A program made the position numbers and the translations under genes. This document shows, one piece after another, positions 50,192 through 57,794 of a DNA stretch of 64,000 nt. The stretch's first letter is position 1. The number at the start of each line of letters is the position of its first letter. Under the pieces are notes generated by a model that saw nothing but the letters and a program-made list of their open reading frames with translations, was not told the DNA's origin and did not search any database. The stretch comes from JAFGBM01 sp964610155 (GTDB lineage Bacteria; Actinomycetota; Actinomycetes; Actinomycetales; Demequinaceae): contig CAZSUY010000003.1 of assembly GCA_964610155.1 (NCBI GenBank), positions 80,495 through 144,494 on the forward strand, in the 5' to 3' direction.

Positions 50192-52890
50192 CTCCGCACC
50201 CCCTCGACGTAGGCCCCGGCCCGCGCGGCGGCCGCGGCCGAATGAAGGATCGTGTCCGGGATATCCATGACCGCCGATGCCGATCCGGCCGCGAACACGC
50301 CGGGCATGGACGTCCGAGCGGGGCTATGATCCTCGTCGATCTCCCGCACGAAGTCGTGCGCGTCTGGTTGAAGTTGACCATCGAAGAACAGCCCCAGGGC
50401 GTCCTGGTTGGGCAGCATGCCCACCGACAGGACGACGAGGTCGTGCTCGGCTTCGACCACGTGACCGTCGCCGATGTCCTCGTAGCGGACGAGAAGATTC
50501 CCGTTGTCCGCTCCGGCCACATTCGCCACCTTGCCCTTGACGAAGTTCGTTCCCATGGCCTTGGTCTGCTGGTAGAACTCCTCGAAGCCCTTTCCGAAAG
50601 CCCTCACGTCGATGTAGTAGATCGTCACGTCCGCGAGAGGCAGGGCGCCCATGATGAGCTGGGCTTGCTTCACGGTGTACATGCAGCACACCCGGGAGCA
50701 GAGGTCGTTCCCCACATGGCAGTCGCGGGATCCGGCGCACAGGATGTAGGCGACGTTCTCGGGGATCTTCCCGTCCGATGGCCGAAGGACGGAGTTGTAT
50801 GGCCGGGTGGGCGACAGGAGTCGATCCATCTGCATGGCGGTGATGACGTTGGGGTATCGCCCGTAGCCGTACTGCGGTTTCTTGAGCGGCTGGAAGAGGT
50901 CGAATCCGGTGGAGACCACGACCGAACCCGCGGTGACCGACAGAACCTGACCGTGTCCGTCTAGGTCGATGGCGTCGCCGGAGCAGACGTCGAGGCACTG
51001 GTGGCATTCCGAACAACCGCCGCAGTCCAGGCATCGGCCAGACCCAGCCCTAGCCTCGTCCTCGGTCAGGGGAAGCTCCACCTCGTCGAAGTCGCCGACC
51101 CTCTCCGCGGCCGGGCGTTCCACTTCTCGTGCGCCGTCAAGGCGACGGAAAACGCTCTGTCGGGCAAGCACCTCGTCCTTCCCGATGACCGGCAGGCGTC
51201 GCTCGAAGTCTGCGACATCAAGGTCCGCACCGGAAAGAAAACGGTCGATGAAGTGTGCGGCCCTCCTGCCCTGGCCGATGGCCTCGGTGATCGAGCTTGG
51301 TCCGGTCACCATGTCTCCGCCGGCGAAGACGTGCGGGAGGGAGGTCTGAAGCGTTCCCGGGTCGGCCATGACCTGGCCGTCCTTGGCGACGTCCGGCCCG
51401 CCCTTCCAGCCGAGATCCGAGGGCACCAGGCCGACAGCGACGATCGCACAGTCCACGTCGGCAACCGTTTCTGATCCCTCGATGGGGAGCGGCCGTCGTC
51501 GGCCAGACTCATCCGGCTGGCCGAGGTGCATCTCGATCGATTCGACTCGGGCAAGCTTGCCCTTGTCCCCATGGAATTGAACCGGGACCCTGAGGTATTC
51601 GAAACCGATCCCTTCCGCCGCCGCGGCCTCGATTTCCCAGTCGAAGGCCGGCATCTCGTCGCGACTCCGTCGGTACTGGACCGTGACACTGGCGGCACCG
51701 AGGCGACGCGCCGCCCGGGCGGAGTCGATGGCGACGTTGCCGCCTCCGACCACCAGGACACGCTTGCCCTTCAGATCGGGACGGTCCCCGGTGTTGACGC
51801 CGCGCAGGAATGAGAGTGACGTGACCACCCCTTTGAGATCCTCGCCCTCGATACCCATGGTTCGGTCTTGACCGGTCCCCGAAGCGACGAACACCGCTTC
51901 ATACCCCTTGCCTTTCAGGCGCGCCGGATCGTTGATGGGTTTGCCGAGACGAATCTCGACTCCGAGGGCCGTGACGTTCTTGATGTCCCGGTCCACGACC
52001 TCTTTGGGCAGTCGGAACGAGGGGATCGCATACCGGAGCATTCCCCCCGCCTGGTCGTCCGCCTCGAAGATGGTGACCGGGTACCCCTTCTTGGCCAGGT
52101 CGTAGGCGGCGGACAGGCCGGCCGGCCCGGATCCGATGATCGCCACCTTCTCGTCGCGGAGCTCGTCGGGGGGTCCCTGCTTCGGCTCCGGGTGTCGCGC
52201 GTAGTACTCGTCTGCCGCGAAGCGCTTCAGCAAACGTATGGGGACCGGCCCCTCGAGCTCGCCCCGTGTGCACGCGTCTTCGCACGGCGCGTAGCAGGCC
52301 CGTCCAAGGGACCCGGGGATCGCGACGTCCTCGAGTATCAAGTCCATCGCCTCCTCGTAGAGGCCGCTGCGCACAAGGGACACGTACCCGTGTGCCTTGA
52401 TTCCCGCCGGACAGTTGAACGTGCAGGGCGAGGTGCCGGCCCGTTCGATGACCGCCTTCTTCGGGACCGCCTGCGAGTAAGGGATGTAGGCGGCCCGGCG
52501 CGCCACGAGGTCGAAGTTGAACTGGTCGGGAATCGCCACCGTGCAGGCCACCTCGCAGTTCCCACATCCTGTGCATGCGTCGGCGTCTACATACGTGGCC
52601 TTCTGGTCGATGTTCGCCCGGAAAGTCCCGTCGGACAGCCTCTCGATCCCGGTCACCTCGGCTGACGTCAGGGTCTTGACTTGCGGGTGGTGAAACGTGG
52701 CCGCCATCTTGGGCGTGGCGATGCAACTGCAACAGTCGAGGGTGGGGAACACCTTGCTGAGCAGGATCATCTTGCCGCCGATGGATGCTTCCTTTTCGAC
52801 CAGGAGAACCGAGTAGCCCATGTCTCCCAGGTTCAGGGCGGATTCCATACCCGCCGCTCCGCCCCCTATCACCAAGACGTCATAGTCCAT
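50188..52890 (-). CDS. HdrA with inserted GltD/NfnB-type NADPH:flavin module
   Basis: The 900-residue protein is HdrA split by another enzyme. Residues 1-~120 give HdrA FAD binding (VLVIGGGAAGMESALNLG), CCSC and a ferredoxin motif (CTGCGNCEVAC, 106-116). Residues ~155-555 are a complete GltD-like part: CTFNCPAGIKAHGYV, CYAPCEDAC, FAD loop GSGPAGLSAAYDLA (254-267), NADPH loop GGGNVAIDSARAARRLG (382-398) and AGGDMVTGPSSITEAIGQGR. Residues ~620-900 hold CLDCGGCSECHQCLDVC and the HdrA C-half (CAGSRDC...CSRVCC). It should take electrons from NAD(P)H directly into the complex. ATG 52890 fits homologues. Confidence 0.9.
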   Translation of the reverse strand: MDYDVLVIGGGAAGMESALNLGDMGYSVLLVEKEASIGGKMILLSKVFPTLDCCSCIATPKMAATFHHPQVKTLTSAEVTGIERLSDGTFRANIDQKATYVDADACTGCGNCEVACTVAIPDQFNFDLVARRAAYIPYSQAVPKKAVIERAGTSPCTFNCPAGIKAHGYVSLVRSGLYEEAMDLILEDVAIPGSLGRACYAPCEDACTRGELEGPVPIRLLKRFAADEYYARHPEPKQGPPDELRDEKVAIIGSGPAGLSAAYDLAKKGYPVTIFEADDQAGGMLRYAIPSFRLPKEVVDRDIKNVTALGVEIRLGKPINDPARLKGKGYEAVFVASGTGQDRTMGIEGEDLKGVVTSLSFLRGVNTGDRPDLKGKRVLVVGGGNVAIDSARAARRLGAASVTVQYRRSRDEMPAFDWEIEAAAAEGIGFEYLRVPVQFHGDKGKLARVESIEMHLGQPDESGRRRPLPIEGSETVADVDCAIVAVGLVPSDLGWKGGPDVAKDGQVMADPGTLQTSLPHVFAGGDMVTGPSSITEAIGQGRRAAHFIDRFLSGADLDVADFERRLPVIGKDEVLARQSVFRRLDGAREVERPAAERVGDFDEVELPLTEDEARAGSGRCLDCGGCSECHQCLDVCSGDAIDLDGHGQVLSVTAGSVVVSTGFDLFQPLKKPQYGYGRYPNVITAMQMDRLLSPTRPYNSVLRPSDGKIPENVAYILCAGSRDCHVGNDLCSRVCCMYTVKQAQLIMGALPLADVTIYYIDVRAFGKGFEEFYQQTKAMGTNFVKGKVANVAGADNGNLLVRYEDIGDGHVVEAEHDLVVLSVGMLPNQDALGLFFDGQLQPDAHDFVREIDEDHSPARTSMPGVFAAGSASAVMDIPDTILHSAAAAARAGAYVEGVRR

Positions 52891-52891
52891 G

Positions 52892-53332
52892 TCAACCCGT
52901 TTCGCTCGTAGTTCGAAGCTCCGAGAGCGCACGGGAGAAGGCCTGCATGTGCCGCACGAACGGCTCCGCACACACGGAGCAGATGGCCGCCATCTTCATC
53001 CGTTCCGGAAGGATCCCCCGCTCGCGCATCAGATCCTGAGCCTTGCCCGCGATTCGCGCGGTCCGGTCCGTGCAATCCGGCAGGAAGGGACAGTCGGTGC
53101 CGTCGGCGGCAATGAACACCCCGTCGAAGCCGTGGTCGAGGGCGTGCAGGATCCATTCCGGCCGGATCCCGCTCGAACAAGCGACGGGCATCGAGACGAC
53201 CGAGGGTGGGTAGTGCAGGTGCATGCTACCCGCCAGGTCGATGCCGATGTCCGAGATGGTGGTGGTCGAGAACACCAGAATCCGGGGTAGAGCCCCGGCC
53301 TCGGCCGTATCGCTCTCCACCGCCATGGTCAC
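52892..53332 (-). CDS. MvhD/FlpD-like iron-sulfur subunit
   Basis: This 146-residue protein matches the hydrogenase delta-subunit family: VSMPVACSSGIRPEWILHAL, DGVFIAADGTDCPFLPDC, then AAICSVCAEPFVRHM. Five cysteines can bind a [2Fe-2S] cluster. MvhD normally passes electrons from hydrogenase or formate dehydrogenase to HdrA; no hydrogenase is here, so it probably links to the NADPH module. GTG 53332 overlaps the tusA stop (GTGA). Confidence 0.88.
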   Translation of the reverse strand: MTMAVESDTAEAGALPRILVFSTTTISDIGIDLAGSMHLHYPPSVVSMPVACSSGIRPEWILHALDHGFDGVFIAADGTDCPFLPDCTDRTARIAGKAQDLMRERGILPERMKMAAICSVCAEPFVRHMQAFSRALSELRTTSETG

Positions 53333-53586
53333 TTGCCCCGTTTGACGAAGATCCTCCAGAAGCCCGCATCCTCAATGGTCCCCAGGAAGTCGTGACCCAT
53401 CTTCTCTGCCCACCGGGGGATGTCGTTGGCTGTGCTCGCATCGGACGACAGAACCGTGATCACCCCGCCTACCGGCACCGCTGTGATCCCCCGCTTGGCC
53501 TCCAGGAGCGGACCCGGGCACGCCACGCCGCGGGCGTCGATTTCCTTGTCTGCTGTGAGCTTGGCGAGTTCGTCATCAGAAATCAT
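53329..53586 (-). CDS. TusA-like sulfur carrier protein
   Basis: This 85-residue SirA/TusA/YeeD-family protein has DARGVACPGPLLEAKRGI at ~17-34, whose Cys in CPxP carries a persulfide. GHDFLGTIEDAGFWRIFVKR completes the beta-alpha fold. It sits between dsrE-like and mvhD-like genes, so it may shuttle protein-bound sulfur to or from the Hdr complex. Confidence 0.93.
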   Translation of the reverse strand: MISDDELAKLTADKEIDARGVACPGPLLEAKRGITAVPVGGVITVLSSDASTANDIPRWAEKMGHDFLGTIEDAGFWRIFVKRGK

Positions 53587-53619
53587 GATGTCTTCATCCT
53601 CTCTTCTTCGTCTAAGTTA

Positions 53620-53976
53620 CTAGAACGTGAGAACGACGTCCGCCTCTGCGGCCTCCATTACGAAGGTGGCGACGCCACCGCACTCCACGCCATCGATGAG
53701 ATCCTCTTCTTTACACTCGACGATCGGGAACGCGGCCGAACAGGCAATCAGCTTTGCGCCACCCTGGATCACCGTTTCTATGAACTCGGGCAGGGTCTTG
53801 GCTGCTCCCTTGAGTGTGATCGCTTCGGCGCCACCCTTGCGAATGATGTTGAGCCCGTCCATCGTGAAGAAAAGAACGAGCTCCATGTCCAATGCCATCG
53901 CCCCTGATCCCAACATGAAGGGGGGAAAGGCCTTCTGGGGATCATCCGATCCGCAGAACACCACCATCTTGGCCAT
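53620..53976 (-). CDS. DsrE/DsrF-like sulfur-relay protein
   Basis: The 118-residue protein reads KMVVFCGSDDPQKAFPPFML, MALDMELVLFFTMDGLNI and KLIACSAAFPIVECKEEDL. Several cysteines (FCGS, ACSA, VECKE and GVECGG) are candidates for persulfide carriage, typical of DsrE2-type proteins. It is first in the eight-gene operon. SD GGAAAGGA 6 nt upstream of ATG 53976. Its pairing with TusA is a known sulfur-transfer arrangement. Confidence 0.9.
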   Translation of the reverse strand: MAKMVVFCGSDDPQKAFPPFMLGSGAMALDMELVLFFTMDGLNIIRKGGAEAITLKGAAKTLPEFIETVIQGGAKLIACSAAFPIVECKEEDLIDGVECGGVATFVMEAAEADVVLTF

Positions 53977-53999
53977 GTCGATTCCTTTCCGGTAACGAA

Positions 54000-54021
54000 C
54001 CGTGAGCCCGGAGGCTCACGG
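54000..54021. terminator. Hairpin upstream of the dsrE-tusA-hdr operon
   Basis: CCGTGAGCC and GGCTCACGG form a 9-bp stem with a 4-nt loop, 24 bp before the dsrE start. It may be in the leader of the operon or end a transcript from the accessory region. No T-run follows. Confidence 0.6.
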
Positions 54022-54060
54022 CGTCACTTGATTATTGAGCAACCGACGGCTGCCCAGTTT

Positions 54061-54336
54061 TTAGGACTGTCCCGCCAGTCTTCCCCTGTCGGCGCTCGTT
54101 GACAAGGGCATCACCTGTGCTCTTCGACAAGCAATCCACTTGTTGCGGCGATTTTGCAGCCATTCGGTCCGGACGGATAGGGGGTAGCCGACTTCATCGA
54201 CGATGGTGAGTCCGAAGCTGAGCAAGCGGGTGAATTGGGACTGCTGTGTATCGCCCTGGGATTGATGAAGGCTCTCATCACAGAGGTCCAGGCTGGGGGA
54301 GCCTCCGGGCAGCAGGCAGCCCGCAACGTTCAGCAA
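54061..54336 (-). pseudogene. Possible remnant of an IstB-like transposition helper gene
   Basis: The minus-strand frame reads QFTRLLSFGLTIVDEVGYPL, which resembles the Walker B region of IS21-family IstB (typically L.IVDEVGYLPL). The following residues do not continue as IstB, and no Walker A is present. This is a weak, partial match that would need a database search. IS-like terminal repeats at 56734-56912 make it more interesting. Confidence 0.25.
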
Positions 54337-54339
54337 TCG

Positions 54340-54831
54340 TTAGAAGACGATATCGATCTCGTCTCGACTCTCCAAAGGGGACAGGTCTATCACGGGATTG
54401 TTCTCCAGATTCACCCAGGTGAGGCTGGGAAGGAAAATGAGGGGCGTCGCATCCTCAACTTGGTTGTCCTCCAGGTAAAGCGTGGTGAGGTAGGTGAGAC
54501 CGATGAGAGGTGACACGTCCACGATCTGGTTGTCACCCATGCTGAGCAATGTGAGGTTGGTGAGATTGGCGAGAGGCCGCAAGTCCACAATCTGGTTCTC
54601 GGGTAAGTAAAGCTCGATGAGGTTGATGAGGCCCGCGAGAGGCGACAGATCCACAACCTGGTTGACGGATAGGTTGAGGTAGTCGAGGTTGGTGAGGCCC
54701 GCGAGAGGCGACACGTCGACAATCTGGTTGCGTCTCAGCTGAAGGTCGGTGAGGTTGGTGAGACCGGCGATGGGCGACAGATCCACAATCTGGTTGCTAG
54801 ACAGGGAGCCGACCTCGGACTCACTTGACAT
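54340..54831 (-). CDS. Leucine-rich-repeat protein lacking an export signal (likely 5'-truncated)
   Basis: This 163-residue protein has about 6.5 LRRs of 22 residues (consensus LTNLTxLxLxxNQIVDVSPLAG) and a capping end ESRDEIDIVF like that of the divergent LRR gene. It begins directly inside a repeat, with no signal peptide or N-cap, whereas its divergent relative is a lipoprotein. A 5' truncation or recombination between LRR genes is likely. Start ATG 54831 is uncertain. Confidence 0.6.
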   Translation of the reverse strand: MSSESEVGSLSSNQIVDLSPIAGLTNLTDLQLRRNQIVDVSPLAGLTNLDYLNLSVNQVVDLSPLAGLINLIELYLPENQIVDLRPLANLTNLTLLSMGDNQIVDVSPLIGLTYLTTLYLEDNQVEDATPLIFLPSLTWVNLENNPVIDLSPLESRDEIDIVF

Positions 54832-54857
54832 CTATAGGACCGTCTAGGGCTACATCA

Positions 54858-54894
54858 GAGCCTCCACCAAACCCGGGGCAATACAAGACGCAAC
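54858..54894. repeat. Dispersed repeat, Z element, copy 1
   Basis: The 37 nt around CAAACCCGGGGCAATACAA match 61045-61081 with about 8 differences. The surrounding spacer (54832-55059) between the two divergent LRR genes holds no gene and should contain the promoter of the 55060 gene. Confidence 0.65.
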
Positions 54895-55059
54895 CCTACG
54901 GACCGGATAGCGCGGGATCCCACAACCCTTCCCCGGGCATATGGCATGAGTGTCGTCGTCTCGTTGCCCTGAAAGAACTTCCCGAGTACCTTGTGGCCCA
55001 GGAAGATGAGGTAGTGCCGCCGGACGAAACCCAGGGCAGTTCACCTAGAGGAGGCAGCC

Positions 55060-56052
55060 ATGTTACGAATGACCCACCCATTACGGGGTCTTGTCGCGGT
55101 GGTACTAGTCGCGAGCACGCTCTGTGCGTGTTCCCCATCCGACGGGGGTGTCTCCGATCCGGTACTGCGGCAATGCATAGAGCATGCTCTCGGGTTTTCC
55201 CCCGGGGAGCCCATCACTCGAACCGACATGGAGACTCTCAATGAGTTGACGTGCTGGGAAGGGGGTGTCGTATCCCTTTCTGGGCTCGAAGCCGCCACCA
55301 ACCTCACCAAGCTCGACCTGTTCGCCTTTGCCCGTAACGAGATTGTGGATGTGTCGCCCCTTGCCGGCCTCACCAACCTCACCATTCTCAACCTAGGCGC
55401 CAGCGAGATTGTGGATGTGTCGCCCCTTGCCGGCCTCACCAACCTCACCTACCTCTTCCTGTCCTACAACGAAATTGTGGATGTGTCGCCTCTGGCAGGT
55501 CTCACCAACCTCACCACGCTCTTTCTAGACGGCAACGGGATCGTGGATGTGTCGCCTCTGGCAGGTCTCACCAACCTCACCAGGCTCCTCCTGACTGGCA
55601 ACCAGGTGGTAGATGTGTCGCCCCTCTCCGGTCTCACCAACCTCACCGAACTCAACCTGACTGACAACCAGGTGGTGGATGTGTCGCCCCTCTCCGGTCT
55701 CACCAACCTCACCTCGCTCAACCTGAACGGCAACCAGGTGGTGGATGTGTCGCTTGCCGGTCTCACCAACCTCACCGCGCTCTTCCTAATCGGCAACGAG
55801 ATTGTGGATGTGTCGCCTCTTGCCGGTCTCACTAGCCTCACCGCGCTCTACCTGCGCGAGAACGAGATTGTGGATGTGTCGCCTCTTGCCGGTCTCACCA
55901 ACCTCATCATGCTCAACTTAATCGAGAACGAGATTGTGGATGTGTCGCCTCTTGCCGGTCTCACCAACCTCACCTCGCTCGAACTGACCGGCAACCCGGT
56001 GACGGACCTGTCGTCCTTGGCTGGTTTGGGCGCCGAGATCCACGTCAACTGA
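55060..56052 (+). CDS. Leucine-rich-repeat lipoprotein (internalin/SDS22-like)
   Basis: This 330-residue protein has signal peptide LVAVVLVASTLCACSP (lipobox, Cys ~24), a helical N-cap with a Cys pair (LRQCIEHALGFSPGEPITR, LTCWEGG), and 11 LRRs of 22 residues. Repeat 7 lacks one Pro (DVSLAG for DVSPLAG), an in-frame 3-bp loss, and repeat 1 carries a short insertion. Repeats are very similar at DNA level, so the array has expanded recently. AGAGGAGG lies 6 nt before ATG 55060. It is probably a surface binding protein. Confidence 0.92.
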   Translation: MLRMTHPLRGLVAVVLVASTLCACSPSDGGVSDPVLRQCIEHALGFSPGEPITRTDMETLNELTCWEGGVVSLSGLEAATNLTKLDLFAFARNEIVDVSPLAGLTNLTILNLGASEIVDVSPLAGLTNLTYLFLSYNEIVDVSPLAGLTNLTTLFLDGNGIVDVSPLAGLTNLTRLLLTGNQVVDVSPLSGLTNLTELNLTDNQVVDVSPLSGLTNLTSLNLNGNQVVDVSLAGLTNLTALFLIGNEIVDVSPLAGLTSLTALYLRENEIVDVSPLAGLTNLIMLNLIENEIVDVSPLAGLTNLTSLELTGNPVTDLSSLAGLGAEIHVN

Positions 56053-56081
56053 GGGAAATACATTAATGGAGGGGTGAACTA

Positions 56082-56723
56082 ATGGATAGAAGAAAAGTAA
56101 AAATACCACTAAACGGTGAGAAGTGCGATGTAAAATGTACTATTTGTGGATTAGAGCTTAAAGGAAATGCATGGAGTTATAAACAACTTTATGCTACTTC
56201 GGATGCTGGTTTTCAAGATATCATAGGTTGGGGCTGCGCGAATTGTGGATTTGCATATTGTCATAAGGGACACAGAAAGCAAGTCAAAGCGATGGGTATA
56301 AAATCTATCGGAGCTAGTAGGTGCCCTGATTGCGGAATTCTTATGGCAGAAGGCATCATGTGCATTATAACCAAGAAACCGAAGAAACCGGGCGCATTTG
56401 AATATAGAGAGGGTCTTTGCATGGCCTGCGGCGCAGACGAGCCCTTACAAAAAGTAACAGTATGGTCAGGTGTTGAGGTCGAAGGGAAACAACTTTCCCC
56501 AGCTATCACGTGGATGGGGATTGTTCCTTTGATTCCCGAGAAAAGAGAAGAAAAGATTACAAAAGTTCAATCAAAAACATTAGAGGTTTGTAAAAAATGT
56601 TCCAGAAAGAATTTCCAGCTGGGGTTGCTTGTGGAAAATGAAAGATGGAAAAAGGAAGGCTTAAGAGTTGTGTCTCGAACCTCTCCCTTTGAACAAAGCA
56701 AAATAGAAGACGGCAAAATCTAA
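56082..56723 (+). CDS. AT-rich zinc-ribbon-like protein, probably acquired
   Basis: This 213-residue protein is rich in Lys and in Cys pairs: CDVKCTICGLE, GWGCANCGFAYCHKGH, SRCPDCGILM, GLCMACGAD and CKKCSRK, which suggest three or more zinc ribbons. Base composition is much lower in GC than all neighbours and codons end in A/T, which is strong evidence for recent transfer. GGAGG (56069-56073) precedes ATG 56082. I do not recognise the family. Possible nucleic-acid or protein binding is only suggested by the ribbons. Confidence 0.75.
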   Translation: MDRRKVKIPLNGEKCDVKCTICGLELKGNAWSYKQLYATSDAGFQDIIGWGCANCGFAYCHKGHRKQVKAMGIKSIGASRCPDCGILMAEGIMCIITKKPKKPGAFEYREGLCMACGADEPLQKVTVWSGVEVEGKQLSPAITWMGIVPLIPEKREEKITKVQSKTLEVCKKCSRKNFQLGLLVENERWKKEGLRVVSRTSPFEQSKIEDGKI

Positions 56724-56733
56724 CATCCGGGCG

Positions 56734-56912
56734 TGTGCAAACTTCAGTTGGGATTGTGCAACGACTATACAAAGTAGTTCTGGTAAATGCAAACTTCAAC
56801 AGGTCCCTACAAAACACTGTAGGTTCCAAGCGAAGTTGGCACATCCGCACGCTTGAAGTTGGCACAAATCTGTACCTCCGAGCGGCCGAGTCCAACTCTA
56901 GTTGGCACAAAC
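56734..56912. mobile_element. IS-like terminal-repeat remnant without transposase
   Basis: TGTGCAAACTTCAGTTGG (56734) and TGCAAACTTCAAC (56788) face GAAGTTGGCACA (56832), TTGAAGTTGGCACAAA (56853) and AGTTGGCACAAA (56900). The two sets are inverted: TGTGC(A/C)AACTTCA outward on both sides. Multiple terminal repeats of this kind occur at IS21-type ends. Only ~80 bp lie between the sets, so this may be a MITE-like or decayed element. The stretch 56755-56822 also recurs at 61074-61140. Confidence 0.5.
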
Positions 56913-56947
56913 ACGCACCTCAGGGATCCTGTGTAGACCACCCGCGC

Positions 56948-57370
56948 CTAGGCCATCTCGAAGAGAACTATCACGTTGTAGAAGTGTGTCGGGTCGGCGG
57001 TTATGTCCCGATACACCTCGATCTCGATCAACCCCGTGCGCCCTTGCGAATCCCTAGTCCTGAAGGAGCACTCGACCGCAGCCTCACGGTGTGCCACTTC
57101 GGCGGGACAGTCGGTGCCCTCAACAGCGACTGTCACGGCTCGCTCGCGCTTCAGCAACTGCGTGAGATCGGACTGGATGCCCAGAGGCCCTGAATAAGAC
57201 GAGAAAGTCCAACAGCCCTCGACGGACATGTCGTCGTACTGCGCGCCCGGGCCACACGAAACCTCCTGTACGCCATACATCGAAGTAGTGAAGCTCCCCG
57301 AACACCCTGCCACTGCCGAAGTCAAGGTCACGGCTCCTGCAAGCGCTAGCGCCCGCCTGCTCCAGCTCAT
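56948..57370 (-). CDS. Small lipoprotein, unknown function
   Basis: This 140-residue protein has a lipoprotein signal SWSRRALALAGAVTLTSAV, then AGC (Cys ~23). The mature part has paired cysteines (VSCGPGA, GCWTFSS, TDCPAEV, ECSFRT) that could form disulfides outside the cell. ATG 57370 is used; a GTG nine nt upstream sits closer to the GGAGGT Shine-Dalgarno and is an alternative. No family recognised. Confidence 0.75.
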   Translation of the reverse strand: MSWSRRALALAGAVTLTSAVAGCSGSFTTSMYGVQEVSCGPGAQYDDMSVEGCWTFSSYSGPLGIQSDLTQLLKRERAVTVAVEGTDCPAEVAHREAAVECSFRTRDSQGRTGLIEIEVYRDITADPTHFYNVIVLFEMA

Positions 57371-57794
57371 GAAACTCACACTACCTCCAAGGATCAGTTC
57401 CCCGAAGAGTGATGCTTCTCGCATTGCCGCCACCGTGCGTGTCAAGAACAGACTGACCTCGACGCTGTGTGGCCCGGCGACGTCGGAGCGACCGTGGAGT
57501 GGTCACCTTGGTTGGCCAGGTGATGGCCAAGTATCTCGTCGGTTGGCCAATTACGTTGGCGTCCTACACCACGGTCCCGCGATACCAGCGTGCACCACAA
57601 CGCCTCCGGGGATTGCGTTCGTCATCGCAAGATCCAGTGAAACACCGCAAACTCGGTGCAACATACTTTGAAAAAGTGCAAGACCCACTGAACTCCTACA
57701 GCGGTCTAGCACCTCGTCGGCATCGCAAACTAGGTCCGACAGCCTGTGCAACGTCTTCCTCACTTGCTCGTCGTTCGTTAGGACGCCCCTACGA
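57371..57794. other. Intergenic region with dispersed repeat X (57637-57702)
   Basis: The 424 bp hold no supported gene. 57637-57702 is an imperfect direct copy of 60879-60943, so the two copies flank the 960-residue gene between them. On the minus strand the copies read CRSSVGLALFQ and CRSSVNLAVFQ, in a short open frame. Confidence 0.6.

Noticed and set aside
46876..53976. Sulfur-oxidiser sHdr cluster
   Set aside because: No lipoate-binding LbpA, a single hdrB and hdrC, and a GltD-type insertion not part of sHdr.
55300..56010. CRISPR-like regular repeats
   Set aside because: The 66-bp period is coding LRR units in one continuous frame, with no unique spacers.
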